Assembly (NCBI GenBank): GCA_023653055.1
Contig: JAMNXR010000017.1
Location: 1 to 64,000, forward strand
Length of the DNA: 64,000 bases
DNA from: Burkholderiaceae bacterium
Lineage (GTDB): Bacteria > Pseudomonadota > Gammaproteobacteria > Burkholderiales > Burkholderiaceae_B
Direction: 5' to 3'
The translations under genes and the position numbers were made by a program. The notes under the pieces were generated by a model. The model ran no database searches. It was not told the origin of the DNA and saw nothing but the letters and a program-made list of their open reading frames with translations. Of the stretch, positions 49,358 to 58,666 are shown piece after piece (position 1 is the stretch's first letter; the number at the start of each line of letters is the position of its first letter).

Positions 49358-50407
49358 TTAAGACTCCTTGGCAGATATGAATGAAGTGGGCGAAATATCG
49401 ATAGATACCGTATCTCCCTGTTGATAGCGCGCATCCCTTGACACATCAAGAACAAGTGGATCTTGATCACTTACACGCACGCGAAGTTGTATGTGATCTC
49501 CCCGAAAACTTCGCTGCAAAATCATGCCTTGCACGCGGTCAGACTGCGGCTCCCCAATTACGATATCCTCAGGTCGAACCAGTAGTTCTTGACCGAGATG
49601 GGTTGGGACATGAAAGATCGAGGAGCCAATCACAAATAAACCCTCTTGCGTGCGTGAGTGGTTGCGACGCAAGATATTGACGCGCCCTAAAAAGTTCGCT
49701 ACAAAGGCATGATTGGGTTGCCGATATAGCACTTCGGGATCACCCACTTGAATGATCTCTCCCGCACGCATGACCGCCATACGATCCGCGATGGCCATCG
49801 CCTCTTGCTGATCATGTGTCACATAGACCGCTGTCATCCCCAACCGACGTAGCAATTCAGCCAACTCGTCACGCAATGCCTCTTTCAACTTACTATCGAG
49901 CGCAGTCAGGGGTTCGTCCAACAGCAATACTCTGGGGCCTGCCGCAACGGCACGCGCAAGCGCGACGCGTTGCTTTTGCCCGCCCGATAGCTCTGCAGGG
50001 CGTTTATGCTCTAGACCACCGAGTCGGACCAAATCAATCAACTCTCCGACTGTTTTTTTCCGAATTGAAGCGTCTACGCCCTGCACCTTTAAACCGTATT
50101 CAATATTGCGTTCTACAGACATGTGAGGAAATAGGGCGTAATGTTGAAACACCATTCCGACGCGACGCTGCTCGATGGGCCGAGCCGTCACCTCCTGATC
50201 ACCAAAAAATATCTGGCCACCTGCATCTGTCGTTTCAAGTCCCGCCAAAATGCGCAGCAAGGTGGTTTTTCCACAACCTGAGGGTCCAAGCAGCGCCATA
50301 ATTTCACCAGGCTCTACCTTTAGATTCGTGGGCTTTAGACCTTGCGTTCCATCTGGATAGGTTTTTGCACACCCAACCGCAGTCAAAGCAATTTGTTCAA
50401 GTTCCAT
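49358..50407 (-). CDS. ABC transporter ATP-binding protein (Fe3+/spermidine/2-AEP type)
   Basis: LLGPSGCGKTTLLRILAGLE, LSGGQKQRVALARAVA, LLLDEPLTALDSKLKEALRDEL; TOBE-like C-terminus. Confidence 0.93.
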   Translation of the reverse strand: MELEQIALTAVGCAKTYPDGTQGLKPTNLKVEPGEIMALLGPSGCGKTTLLRILAGLETTDAGGQIFFGDQEVTARPIEQRRVGMVFQHYALFPHMSVERNIEYGLKVQGVDASIRKKTVGELIDLVRLGGLEHKRPAELSGGQKQRVALARAVAAGPRVLLLDEPLTALDSKLKEALRDELAELLRRLGMTAVYVTHDQQEAMAIADRMAVMRAGEIIQVGDPEVLYRQPNHAFVANFLGRVNILRRNHSRTQEGLFVIGSSIFHVPTHLGQELLVRPEDIVIGEPQSDRVQGMILQRSFRGDHIQLRVRVSDQDPLVLDVSRDARYQQGDTVSIDISPTSFISAKES

Positions 50408-51224
50408 AGCGTTTTTGTACGAGATTAGCGACCACGTTGAGTAGCCACAACAATGGTAAGACGACAATGAAAAACATCAAGGTGTAGGCAGAACCAATTT
50501 CAATACGCATCGAAGCGTAACTATCCGCCAGACCAACAGGTAGTGTGCGAGTCAGCGGTGTGTGTAAAAGCCAAGTTAAATTGAACTCACCGATGGAAAG
50601 CGTAAACACCATCAGGCCGCCCGCAACAATAGAAGGCAACACCACAGGAACAAGCACAGTAAGAAAGCGCGTCATAAAGCCTGCCCCCAGAGACCTTGCC
50701 GCCTCCTCAATTGAGGCGATCTCAGCCCGCTGAAAAGCCGCACTCACTGTGCGCACCATAAAAGGCAACGTAAACACCATATGCCCCACCAGAATAAACG
50801 CATAGCTCTGCCTAAAGTCTCGCCACTCTCCATAGGTCAGAATAAGGGCGAGACCTGTCGCAAGCCCGGGTACGGCTACAGGCAACGTCAATATCTCCTC
50901 AAAACTTCTTGCCCAACGACCACGTGCGCGTGCCAAGGCATAGGCACACGGTACGCCAATCAAGGCATTACCAATCACGCAGCTGGTCGCAATCAAAATC
51001 GAGGCATATACCGTGGATCCATACTGACTAAAGACATGGACCACCCATTCCAGTGTTAACCCACTCGCAAGGCCACGGCTATATTGCTGTAGAAAAGCAG
51101 CCGTAATCGACAGCACCATTGGACTGATCATAAACAGCAACACCGTTGCCGTCAGTGTCGCCAAAATGGGCGATCGACTATTCATTTGAGTACTCCGAGC
51201 CTTGTCATAGTGCGACTCGCCCAC
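50397..51224 (-). CDS. ABC transporter permease (PotC/AEP type)
   Basis: Polytopic with IEEAARSLGAGFMTRFLTVLVPVVLPSIVAGGLMVF EAA loop. Confidence 0.93.
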   Translation of the reverse strand: MGESHYDKARSTQMNSRSPILATLTATVLLFMISPMVLSITAAFLQQYSRGLASGLTLEWVVHVFSQYGSTVYASILIATSCVIGNALIGVPCAYALARARGRWARSFEEILTLPVAVPGLATGLALILTYGEWRDFRQSYAFILVGHMVFTLPFMVRTVSAAFQRAEIASIEEAARSLGAGFMTRFLTVLVPVVLPSIVAGGLMVFTLSIGEFNLTWLLHTPLTRTLPVGLADSYASMRIEIGSAYTLMFFIVVLPLLWLLNVVANLVQKRYGT

Positions 51225-52020
51225 CCGTCCAGCGTCCCATCAAAAACAAGGATAGCCAAGTCAACAAGCCAAGAGACAAGGACAAGGACGCAGCCAACGG
51301 AAAATTCGCGTAATTGGTGAATTCGTTATAGATGGTGATGGGCAGGACTTCAAACTTGCTGGCAAGCGTGAACGCAGTACCAAAGGCTCCCATCGAGGTG
51401 GCAAAGACAATTGCCGCACAAGCAGCAGTCGTCGGTAGTAACTGTGGCAACCAAGCGTCCCAAAGCACGTGAAAGCGATTCGCCCCTAGCGAGCGTGCCG
51501 CTTCTTCGATAGAGCGATCCATACCTTGAGCAGCGGCGGTATAACTAGCAATCACTCTGGGTAAGGAGAAATATAGATACGCCAGAAACAATCCCGTCAA
51601 ACCATAGGCGAAAGTGACACGCCCGAGACCGATACTTTCAAATAAATCGGCAACAGCACCCTGCCGGCCTCCCAACAAAATAATAAAAAATCCTACCACC
51701 ACACCTGGAAAAGAAAGCGGTAGCGTCAATAGTGCAAGTAAAAAACGTCTTCCAAACACTTTGGGTTTAGCAAGGTACAAACCCACCGCCAAACCAAGTA
51801 TGAGTGTGGCTGCGGTCACCACCAAGGATAAAAGAAGGGTATTGATCAAACTTGTCGCATAACGTGAATCGATCAATATCGCGAAGTATGTTTCCCAACC
51901 TTTGGCTGCAGGCAGCGCGATCAATTGCGTGATAGGCAACAACCAAAATGCCATAAAAAATATTGCGACGGGCATCAGACACGCAGTGAGCACGCGCTGC
52001 GCGCCTGAACCCGAAGACAT
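51205..52020 (-). CDS. ABC transporter permease (PotB/AEP type)
   Basis: Polytopic with IEEAARSLGANRFHVLWDAWLPQLLPTTAAC EAA loop. Confidence 0.93.
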   Translation of the reverse strand: MSSGSGAQRVLTACLMPVAIFFMAFWLLPITQLIALPAAKGWETYFAILIDSRYATSLINTLLLSLVVTAATLILGLAVGLYLAKPKVFGRRFLLALLTLPLSFPGVVVGFFIILLGGRQGAVADLFESIGLGRVTFAYGLTGLFLAYLYFSLPRVIASYTAAAQGMDRSIEEAARSLGANRFHVLWDAWLPQLLPTTAACAAIVFATSMGAFGTAFTLASKFEVLPITIYNEFTNYANFPLAASLSLSLGLLTWLSLFLMGRWTGGRVAL

Positions 52021-52022
52021 GA

Positions 52023-53048
52023 TTAACGCACTTGCTTTAAATACGTGTCAGAAAATGCTTTCTGCACAGTTGCCATTTTGGCGTAATCGACTGCAACAGC
52101 ACGCTTGTACTCGTCAGCTGGCAAAAATCTTGACTGTGCTTCTGCAGACATAGCCGAAGGACGCACTGGACGCAAAAATGCATTTGCCCATAACGCCTGA
52201 CCTGCATCAGAGAGCACGAAGTCCAATACTTTTTTGCCATTCTCTGCGTTCGGTCCTTTATTCACCAAACTCATGACATAAGGAACGACTACAGTACCCT
52301 CGGTAGGGATAACAAACTCAACGTTTGCCTTGTCCTTGTACTTGGCACGGTACGCATTAAAGTCGTAGTCCAGCAAGATTGCAATTTCACCAGATAAGAC
52401 GCGCGCATACGAGGTCTGCTTGGGAACGATAGGTTCATTCTTTTGCAAGGCTTTAAAGTATTCGATCGCGGGTCCGAAATTATCTAAATTTCCACCTCTC
52501 GCCTGATTGATGGCAACCGCGCCCACATAACCAACAAAAGCCGAAGCGGGATCCAAATAACCAATCAAACCCTTGTATTCAGGCTTTAACAAATCTGCCC
52601 AAGACTGTGGCACAGGTTTGCCTTTAAGCGCGTCTTTGTTGACCATGAAACCAAGCGTACCGGAGTGAATCGTGACCCAGTTTCCAGCCGGATCTTTCAA
52701 AGCATCAGGCACCTGCTCCCAACCAGCGGGACGATACGCAGTAACCACGCCGTCCTTAGCAGCTTGGATGCCGAACGTCACGCCAAGATACGTCACATCT
52801 GCGACTGGGCTATTTTTTTCGGCAATCAACTGTGAAAGTGACTGACCGGAATTTTTGTTATCAGGAGGAACGGTAATTCCTGTTTTCTCTTTGATGGCCT
52901 TGAGCTGTGTACCCCAATCTGCCCACTCGGGTGGGCAGTTGTAGCAAATCGCAGTTTGGGCTGTGGCCACGCTGCTAGCGAGACCCGTTGCCGCGAATGC
53001 GACAGCAGCCAAGACATTACGCAGCGTTGAAATTTTTGCTTTAAGCAT
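52023..53048 (-). CDS. ABC transporter substrate-binding protein (Fe3+/AEP-type family)
   Basis: Signal peptide MLKAKISTLRNVLAAVAFAATGLASSVATAQ; LSQLIAEKNSPVADVTYLGVTFGIQAAKDGVVTAYRPAGWEQVP. Confidence 0.9.
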   Translation of the reverse strand: MLKAKISTLRNVLAAVAFAATGLASSVATAQTAICYNCPPEWADWGTQLKAIKEKTGITVPPDNKNSGQSLSQLIAEKNSPVADVTYLGVTFGIQAAKDGVVTAYRPAGWEQVPDALKDPAGNWVTIHSGTLGFMVNKDALKGKPVPQSWADLLKPEYKGLIGYLDPASAFVGYVGAVAINQARGGNLDNFGPAIEYFKALQKNEPIVPKQTSYARVLSGEIAILLDYDFNAYRAKYKDKANVEFVIPTEGTVVVPYVMSLVNKGPNAENGKKVLDFVLSDAGQALWANAFLRPVRPSAMSAEAQSRFLPADEYKRAVAVDYAKMATVQKAFSDTYLKQVR

Positions 53049-53111
53049 TGGTATTCCTCGTCTGTTGGTTAAAAACTTAGTCTCTTGAACTTGACTCATC
53101 AAGCAAGAAAA

Positions 53112-54107
53112 TTAATCAATTCGTACCTGTGCGCGCTGAATGACCTCAGCCCAACGCGCACGCTCAGTTGCAATAAGCGACACAAATTCAACATTCGAAC
53201 TGGTGCGTGCTTCAGCGCCACTTTTAATAAAGGACTCTTGTAACTTTGGATCCTTAAGCGCCTGCGCAGTCGCTTTTTCTAAAAACTGAATCGTTGAAGA
53301 TGGTGTGCCTTTAGGTGCTATCAATCCATACCAAGACTCCACCACGAAATCTTTGATTCCGCCTTGAGCCATGGTGGGAACTTCAGGTAAGAGAGCGCTT
53401 CGCGCATTACTCGTAATGGCCAAGGCGTTGAGCTTTCCAGCTTGCACATGCGCAAGCGCAAGCGGCATATTCACAAAAGCAAAGTCAATTTGTCCACTTA
53501 GTAAGTCAGTGACAGCTTGTGTGGCGCTCTTATAGGGAATATGTGTGGCTTGAATATCGCCCTGCATTTTCAGCAGTTCACCCGAAAGATGATTGGACGT
53601 CCCGTTACCAAAGGAGGCATAGGAGAGTTTGATAGTCGAGCGTTTCGCGACCTCAATCAGTTCTTGCAAGCTTTTAACCTGAAGCTTAGGCCCAACCACC
53701 AGCAAGTTAGGCACGGCGGCAATCAGGGATATGGGGATAAAGTCTTCTTTGGCGTCGAAGGGCAAAGAAGGAAATAAGACTGGATTGATCGCATGTGTAC
53801 CTGTTGTCGCAACAAGAAGCGTATAGCCGTCCGGCTTAGCTTTTGCTACCGCATCAGAGCCAATGTTGCCCCCCGCGCCGACGCGATTCTCGACAATATA
53901 ACTCTGCTTGAGGTCATTGCTGAATTTATCGGCTAAAAGACGCGTCAGAATATCTACGCCACCACCTGCCGCAAAAGGCACGACTAACTTGACGGTTCTG
54001 TCCGGATAGGCTTGGCTGAGAGCCAAACTAGAGAAAAATAAACTACTGAGCGAGACGAAAAGGTATTTCGAACACAAAGCCATCAAACGCATCATCCCAC
54101 CGCCCAA
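53112..54107 (-). CDS. Tripartite tricarboxylate transporter substrate-binding protein (Bug family)
   Basis: AYPDRTVKLVVPFAAGGGVDILTR; VENRVGAGGNIGSDAVAKAKPDGYTLLVATTGTHAINP. Confidence 0.92.
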   Translation of the reverse strand: MGGGMMRLMALCSKYLFVSLSSLFFSSLALSQAYPDRTVKLVVPFAAGGGVDILTRLLADKFSNDLKQSYIVENRVGAGGNIGSDAVAKAKPDGYTLLVATTGTHAINPVLFPSLPFDAKEDFIPISLIAAVPNLLVVGPKLQVKSLQELIEVAKRSTIKLSYASFGNGTSNHLSGELLKMQGDIQATHIPYKSATQAVTDLLSGQIDFAFVNMPLALAHVQAGKLNALAITSNARSALLPEVPTMAQGGIKDFVVESWYGLIAPKGTPSSTIQFLEKATAQALKDPKLQESFIKSGAEARTSSNVEFVSLIATERARWAEVIQRAQVRID

Positions 54108-54242
54108 TCATGTTAATGAGCACATGGTGTGCTTGCAGCATGACAAAACTGTGCGACTTTGATGGCATTTTTATGACAATCGCAAAGCTACCCTAGACAT
54201 GAAATTTTAAAGTAGACACTCTCATGCCTAGGGTGGTGATTC

Positions 54243-54836
54243 TTACTTTTTAGGACGACCTGCACTGAGTTTTGTCAACGCAGCACGTGCCTTATCCAAT
54301 TGAGTCACACTAAAGTTTTTCAGCATGCCGACGCCGATACGAAGCAAATCGCTCTTTTTGAGCTCAATGCCAGCTTTCAAAGCTGCTTTTTTGATGTCTT
54401 GCAATACTTGGTATTCGTGACCTGGCATCGCAAAACTGTCGCGGACTAACTTAACTTTTTTAGCTTTTGGCGTGGGATTAGCCACCACAGGTGCGACTTG
54501 ACTCGCATTCGCAACGCTCGGTTGTTTAGCCGTAGCCTTCTTGGCGACGGGTTTCTTGACTGTCGCTTTCTTGGCCACAGCTTTCTTTGCAGTTGCTTTT
54601 TTAGCTACAGCTTTTTTAGCTACAGCTTTCTTTGCCACTGCTTTCTTAGCTACAGCCTTCTTAGCGACAGCTTTCTTTGCTACAGCTTTCTTTGCGACGG
54701 CTTTCTTGGCTACAGCTTTCTTTGCCACTGCTTTTTTAGGTTTTGCTGCAACTGAACTGGCCAAATCAGCAGAAGCTGATGGCTGTACGGCATTAGCGGG
54801 CGTATTAACGGGATCAATTACAACGTTTTCCATCAT
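54243..54836 (-). CDS. Histone H1-like DNA-binding protein with KKAVA repeats
   Basis: Long (KKAVA)n tract followed by [44 protein letters not shown]...GRPKK. Confidence 0.85.
   Translation of the reverse strand: MMENVVIDPVNTPANAVQPSASADLASSVAAKPKKAVAKKAVAKKAVAKKAVAKKAVAKKAVAKKAVAKKAVAKKAVAKKATAKKAVAKKATVKKPVAKKATAKQPSVANASQVAPVVANPTPKAKKVKLVRDSFAMPGHEYQVLQDIKKAALKAGIELKKSDLLRIGVGMLKNFSVTQLDKARAALTKLSAGRPKK
54538..54745. repeat. Degenerate 15-bp coding tandem repeat (KKAVA)
   Basis: Repeated ttcttagctacagct / tttctttgccactgc type units in the minus-strand gene. Confidence 0.9.
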
Positions 54837-54943
54837 TAACTCCTTCTTACAAATCACAGGAATAATTAATTTATATCATTTATATCGTTTATGCAATTAA
54901 TTTATATATTTACTCTTGTAAATCACTTATCTATGGCGATGGA

Positions 54944-54963
54944 AGTGTCACAAATATGACACT
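54944..54963. promoter_or_regulatory. Palindromic candidate operator AGTGTCA-CAAATA-TGACACT
   Basis: Perfect 7-bp inverted repeat with 6-bp spacer in the divergent intergenic region, about 100 bp upstream of both starts. Confidence 0.4.
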
Positions 54964-55061
54964 GAAGCATCACCGAATTGTCATTCGAGCCAACCACAAT
55001 CCGTGTGTTAATTACTTTATGTGGTCGTGCGTGCTTCACTCAAGCATTCACTTAAATAGAT

Positions 55062-55925
55062 ATGAGTTCAGAGAATACTTTTACGCATGCGCACGAAGGT
55101 GCTGCCGTTTTAACCGCAGCGATTCAAACCAAAGCGCTTGAAGTCACCTATCCAAACGGCTACAAAGCGCTACACAGCACAACGCTCAATATCACCCAAG
55201 GTTCCTTTGTAGTGCTGCTCGGCACCTCTGGCGCGGGCAAATCCACATTGCTACGTTCTCTCAATGGACTGGTTCAGCCCTCGACGGGTTCTGTCCTGAT
55301 CGAAGGTCTTGGAGACTTAGCGAATGCAGCTGTGCTCAAGCGCCATCGTCGCCAAACCGGCATGGTGTTTCAACAACACCATTTAATAGGCCGTCTCAGC
55401 GTACTCAACAACGTCTTAATGGGTCGTTTAGGCTATCACGTCGGCTGGCGGATGTTTTCGCCTTGGACACGTGCTGAAAAAGAACAAGCGCTTTCGGTCA
55501 TTGACCGTGTCGGCTTACTTGATCGCGCACTGACTCGAGCCGACCAACTCTCTGGGGGCCAACAACAACGAGTCGGCATGGCGCGTGCCCTGATCCAGCA
55601 ACCCAAAATATTGCTCGCAGACGAACCTGTCGCAAGTCTCGATCCTAATACCTCTGTGCGTTTGCTCCAATCGATGCACGACATTTGTAAATCCGATGGC
55701 CTGACTGCCGTGGTGAGCTTGCATCAAGTGGAGCTGGCCAGGCAATTTGCAGATCGCATCATCGGTCTAAAAAATGGCGCAGTTGTCTTTGATGGAGCAC
55801 CTGAACAGCTCACCGCGGATCGTGCGCAAGCGCTTTATCACCATTCCAGTCAATCCCCTTCAGTATCCGATCCTTCTTCGGGCTTAAGTCCTACATTCCA
55901 AGAACTATCTTTGAACGGAGTTTAA
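55062..55925 (+). CDS. phnC: Phosphonate/phosphite ABC transporter ATPase (PhnC/PtxA)
   Basis: [86 protein letters not shown]. Confidence 0.93.
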   Translation: MSSENTFTHAHEGAAVLTAAIQTKALEVTYPNGYKALHSTTLNITQGSFVVLLGTSGAGKSTLLRSLNGLVQPSTGSVLIEGLGDLANAAVLKRHRRQTGMVFQQHHLIGRLSVLNNVLMGRLGYHVGWRMFSPWTRAEKEQALSVIDRVGLLDRALTRADQLSGGQQQRVGMARALIQQPKILLADEPVASLDPNTSVRLLQSMHDICKSDGLTAVVSLHQVELARQFADRIIGLKNGAVVFDGAPEQLTADRAQALYHHSSQSPSVSDPSSGLSPTFQELSLNGV

Positions 55926-55927
55926 TC

Positions 55928-56797
55928 ATGAGTCGTCGTTCCTTTTTATCTGCCGGTGTCGTCCTGATGTGCATGATGGCCAATCAGGCTTACGCACAGG
56001 GACGTGATCCCGCTACCTTGCGTGTCGCACTGCTGCCCGACGAAAATGCTGCCACACTGATCCAGAACGCCCAGCCCCTTAAAGCTTATCTTGAGCGCAC
56101 GCTCAACAAAAAGATTGAACTCATTGTGACAACTGACTACTCGTCCATGATTGAAGCGATGCGCTTTGGCCGTATCGAAGTCGCTTACTTTGGACCTTTC
56201 TCGTATGTTTTAGCTAAATCCCGCGCACCCGCGATTGAGCCCTTTGCCGTCGGCGTTGAGCGTGGCGCCCCCACCTACAATTCCGTGTTAATCGCCAATG
56301 CTGCGGGCGATATCAAGACCCTTGCAGATATCAAAGGCAAACCCTTCGCCTTTGGTGACCAAGCCTCTACCTCCAGCCACCTTGCACCCCGCGCCTATTT
56401 GCTCAAAACAGCTCAGCTTGATGGCGACAAAGATTACAAACCCGTATTTCTAGGTACGCATGATGCGGTGGCCCGTGCCGTTCAGGCTGGCCAAGTTCCT
56501 GCAGGTGCCCTGTCCAAGCCAATTTTGGATTCGTTGATTGCCAAGAAAATTATTGATCCAACAAAAATTGTGCAAATCGGTCTGTCTGATCCGATTCCAA
56601 ACTACCCTATTGTGATGCAAGGCAATCTCACACCGGCACTTAAAGAGTCCGTGCGTGGCGCCTTCCTGAATATGAATGACAAGGAAGTGCTGAAGTCCTT
56701 TCGTGTAGAGGGTTTTGTCGCCACGGATGATAAATCCTATGACGTCTTGCGTGACACCGCTACCGTTCTGAAACTAGACCTGGGCAAGATGAAGTAA
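55928..56797 (+). CDS. phnD: Phosphonate/phosphite ABC transporter binding protein (PhnD/PtxB)
   Basis: LRVALLPDENAATLIQNAQPLKAYLERTLNKKIELIVTTDYSSMIEAMRFGRIEVAYFGPFSYVLA. Confidence 0.93.
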   Translation: MSRRSFLSAGVVLMCMMANQAYAQGRDPATLRVALLPDENAATLIQNAQPLKAYLERTLNKKIELIVTTDYSSMIEAMRFGRIEVAYFGPFSYVLAKSRAPAIEPFAVGVERGAPTYNSVLIANAAGDIKTLADIKGKPFAFGDQASTSSHLAPRAYLLKTAQLDGDKDYKPVFLGTHDAVARAVQAGQVPAGALSKPILDSLIAKKIIDPTKIVQIGLSDPIPNYPIVMQGNLTPALKESVRGAFLNMNDKEVLKSFRVEGFVATDDKSYDVLRDTATVLKLDLGKMK

Positions 56798-57627
56798 TGC
56801 AAACCGTTCAGTCCACGCAGGTTGCTTCACACGCTTCACAATACGCGACGATTTTGAGCGAGGCGCAAGCCTCGGCTCAACGCCAAAAACGTATCTTGCT
56901 CGGGATCATCACACTCTGTATCTTTGCCTTATGGATCACAGGATTTTTTGATCCTACGCGTTTTATTGAAGGCGGCCCCGCCATTGCACAGCTTGCCTCT
57001 GAGATGGTGCCACCTGATTTCACTCGTTGGCGTCATTGGCTCAAGCCTCTTGTTGATACCTTGGCAATGTCGATTGCTGGTACCGCACTTGCAGTCTTAC
57101 TTTCACTACCCTTAGCCCTACTCGCGGCTCCCAACACCACACCCTCTCCTCTTTTGGCGAGGCTCGTACGCGTCATACTTGCCGCGATGCGTTCTGTACC
57201 TGAAATTATTTTGGGAATTTTATTTGTAGCAGCTGTCGGGTTTGGCGCGCTGCCTGGAGTCTTGGCGCTGGCGCTCCACTCAGTTGGTATGGTCGGAAAG
57301 TTTTATGCCGAAGCAATCGAACACGTCGATCCCAAACCCCTCGAAGCCGCACGCGCTGCAGGTGGTAATGGTTTTCAAGTCATTACCCATGCGGTATTGC
57401 CACAGGTTCTTCCGCAACTGACTGACATCACCATTTACCGCTGGGAATACCACTTCCGTGCCTCAGCTGTTTTGGGGATTGTGGGTGCAGGTGGTATTGG
57501 TTTTGAATTAATGGCGGCCTTACGTCTCATTAAATATGACGAAGTCTCAGCAATTTTGCTCACCATTCTTGCCTGTGTGGTGGTGGTGGATGGCATCGGT
57601 GGCGCCCTTCGCAAGTCGCTTAAATAA
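56797..57627 (+). CDS. phnE: Phosphonate/phosphite ABC transporter permease (PhnE/PtxC)
   Basis: MRSVPEIILGILFVAAVGFGALPGVLALALHSVGMVGKFYAEAIEHVDPKPLEAARAAGGNGFQVITHAVLPQVLPQ. Confidence 0.94.
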   Translation: MQTVQSTQVASHASQYATILSEAQASAQRQKRILLGIITLCIFALWITGFFDPTRFIEGGPAIAQLASEMVPPDFTRWRHWLKPLVDTLAMSIAGTALAVLLSLPLALLAAPNTTPSPLLARLVRVILAAMRSVPEIILGILFVAAVGFGALPGVLALALHSVGMVGKFYAEAIEHVDPKPLEAARAAGGNGFQVITHAVLPQVLPQLTDITIYRWEYHFRASAVLGIVGAGGIGFELMAALRLIKYDEVSAILLTILACVVVVDGIGGALRKSLK

Positions 57628-57647
57628 TTTTCGCAATCAAGCCTGAA

Positions 57648-58640
57648 ATGATATCCAACAAAATAGTTGTTACAAACCGTATTCACCCCGAAGTGCGTGC
57701 TCGCCTTGAACAAGTCGGTCATGTGGTCGTCAATCCGTCTCTCGAACCCTGGTCGCAACAAGCACTCACCGAGCATCTCAAAGATGCCACGGCCATGATG
57801 GGGTTTATGACTGATTGTGTCGATGAAAACCTTTTACAACAGACACCGACACTTAAAATCGTAGCTTGTGCATTGAAAGGCTTTGATAATTACGATATCC
57901 CTGCTTGTACAGCACGCAACATCTGGGTCAGCATCGTGCCCGACCTCCTCACTGAGCCTACTGCCGAGCTCGCAGTGGGTCTAGCGATCGCTCTGGGTCG
58001 TTTTGTGCGCCAAGGTGATCAACTGATGCGCACCTCTAGCTTTAAAGGTTGGCGTGCGCAGTTGTTTGGCACGGGTCTGCACAACTCAGTTGTCGCAGTC
58101 TTAGGCTTAGGCATGGTCGGTCAAGCCATTGCACAACGCCTTTCAGGCTTTGGATGCAAGCTTTTACTGGGCGTCGATCCGGTCAACACCATGGCCGGGG
58201 TAACCTCCTGCAACCTCGAAGAAGCCCTCACCACTGCGGACTACGTCTTTGTCGCGATTCCCCTGACTGACAGCTCAATCGATATGCTGAATCATGAGCA
58301 ACTTGTTTATTGCAAGCCAGGTCAACTCATGATTAATGTGGGTCGCGGCTCTGTCGTCAACGAATTAAACGTTGCCCAAGCGCTTGAACAGGGGCGTCTG
58401 GCAGGCTATGCAGCCGATGTGTTTGCTTGCGAAGACTGGGGTATACAAAACCGCCCACACGAGATCGAACCCAGACTGCTGGCACATCCCAACACGGTCT
58501 TTACGCCACATTTAGGTTCGGCAGTCAGCGCTGTTAGGCTCGCAATTGAGCATCGCGCTGCAGACAACATTATTGCTGTGTTGAGTGACGAAGTACCACC
58601 TGATGCGATGAATCAAGTGGTTAAGTACCTTCTAGCGTAA
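57648..58640 (+). CDS. ptxD: Phosphite (phosphonate) dehydrogenase-like D-2-hydroxyacid dehydrogenase family protein
   Basis: ACALKGFDNYDIPACTARNIWVSIVPDLLTEPTAELAVGLAIALGR...GYAADVFACEDWG...LLAHPNTVFTPHLGSAVSAVRLAIEHRAADNIIAVL strongly resembles PtxD as recalled; last gene of a phnCDE operon. Confidence 0.87.
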   Translation: MISNKIVVTNRIHPEVRARLEQVGHVVVNPSLEPWSQQALTEHLKDATAMMGFMTDCVDENLLQQTPTLKIVACALKGFDNYDIPACTARNIWVSIVPDLLTEPTAELAVGLAIALGRFVRQGDQLMRTSSFKGWRAQLFGTGLHNSVVAVLGLGMVGQAIAQRLSGFGCKLLLGVDPVNTMAGVTSCNLEEALTTADYVFVAIPLTDSSIDMLNHEQLVYCKPGQLMINVGRGSVVNELNVAQALEQGRLAGYAADVFACEDWGIQNRPHEIEPRLLAHPNTVFTPHLGSAVSAVRLAIEHRAADNIIAVLSDEVPPDAMNQVVKYLLA

Positions 58641-58666
58641 GTATTTAATGTTGTGTGTGTGATTGA

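Noticed and set aside
54498-54900. Plus-strand ORFs [11 protein letters not shown].../[11 protein letters not shown]... over the KKAVA gene
   Set aside because: Antisense mirrors of the 15-bp coding repeat; the minus-strand product is a recognisable histone-like protein.
54944-54990. Pho box upstream of the ptx-like operon
   Set aside because: TGTCA elements form an inverted rather than direct repeat with the wrong spacing for PhoB.
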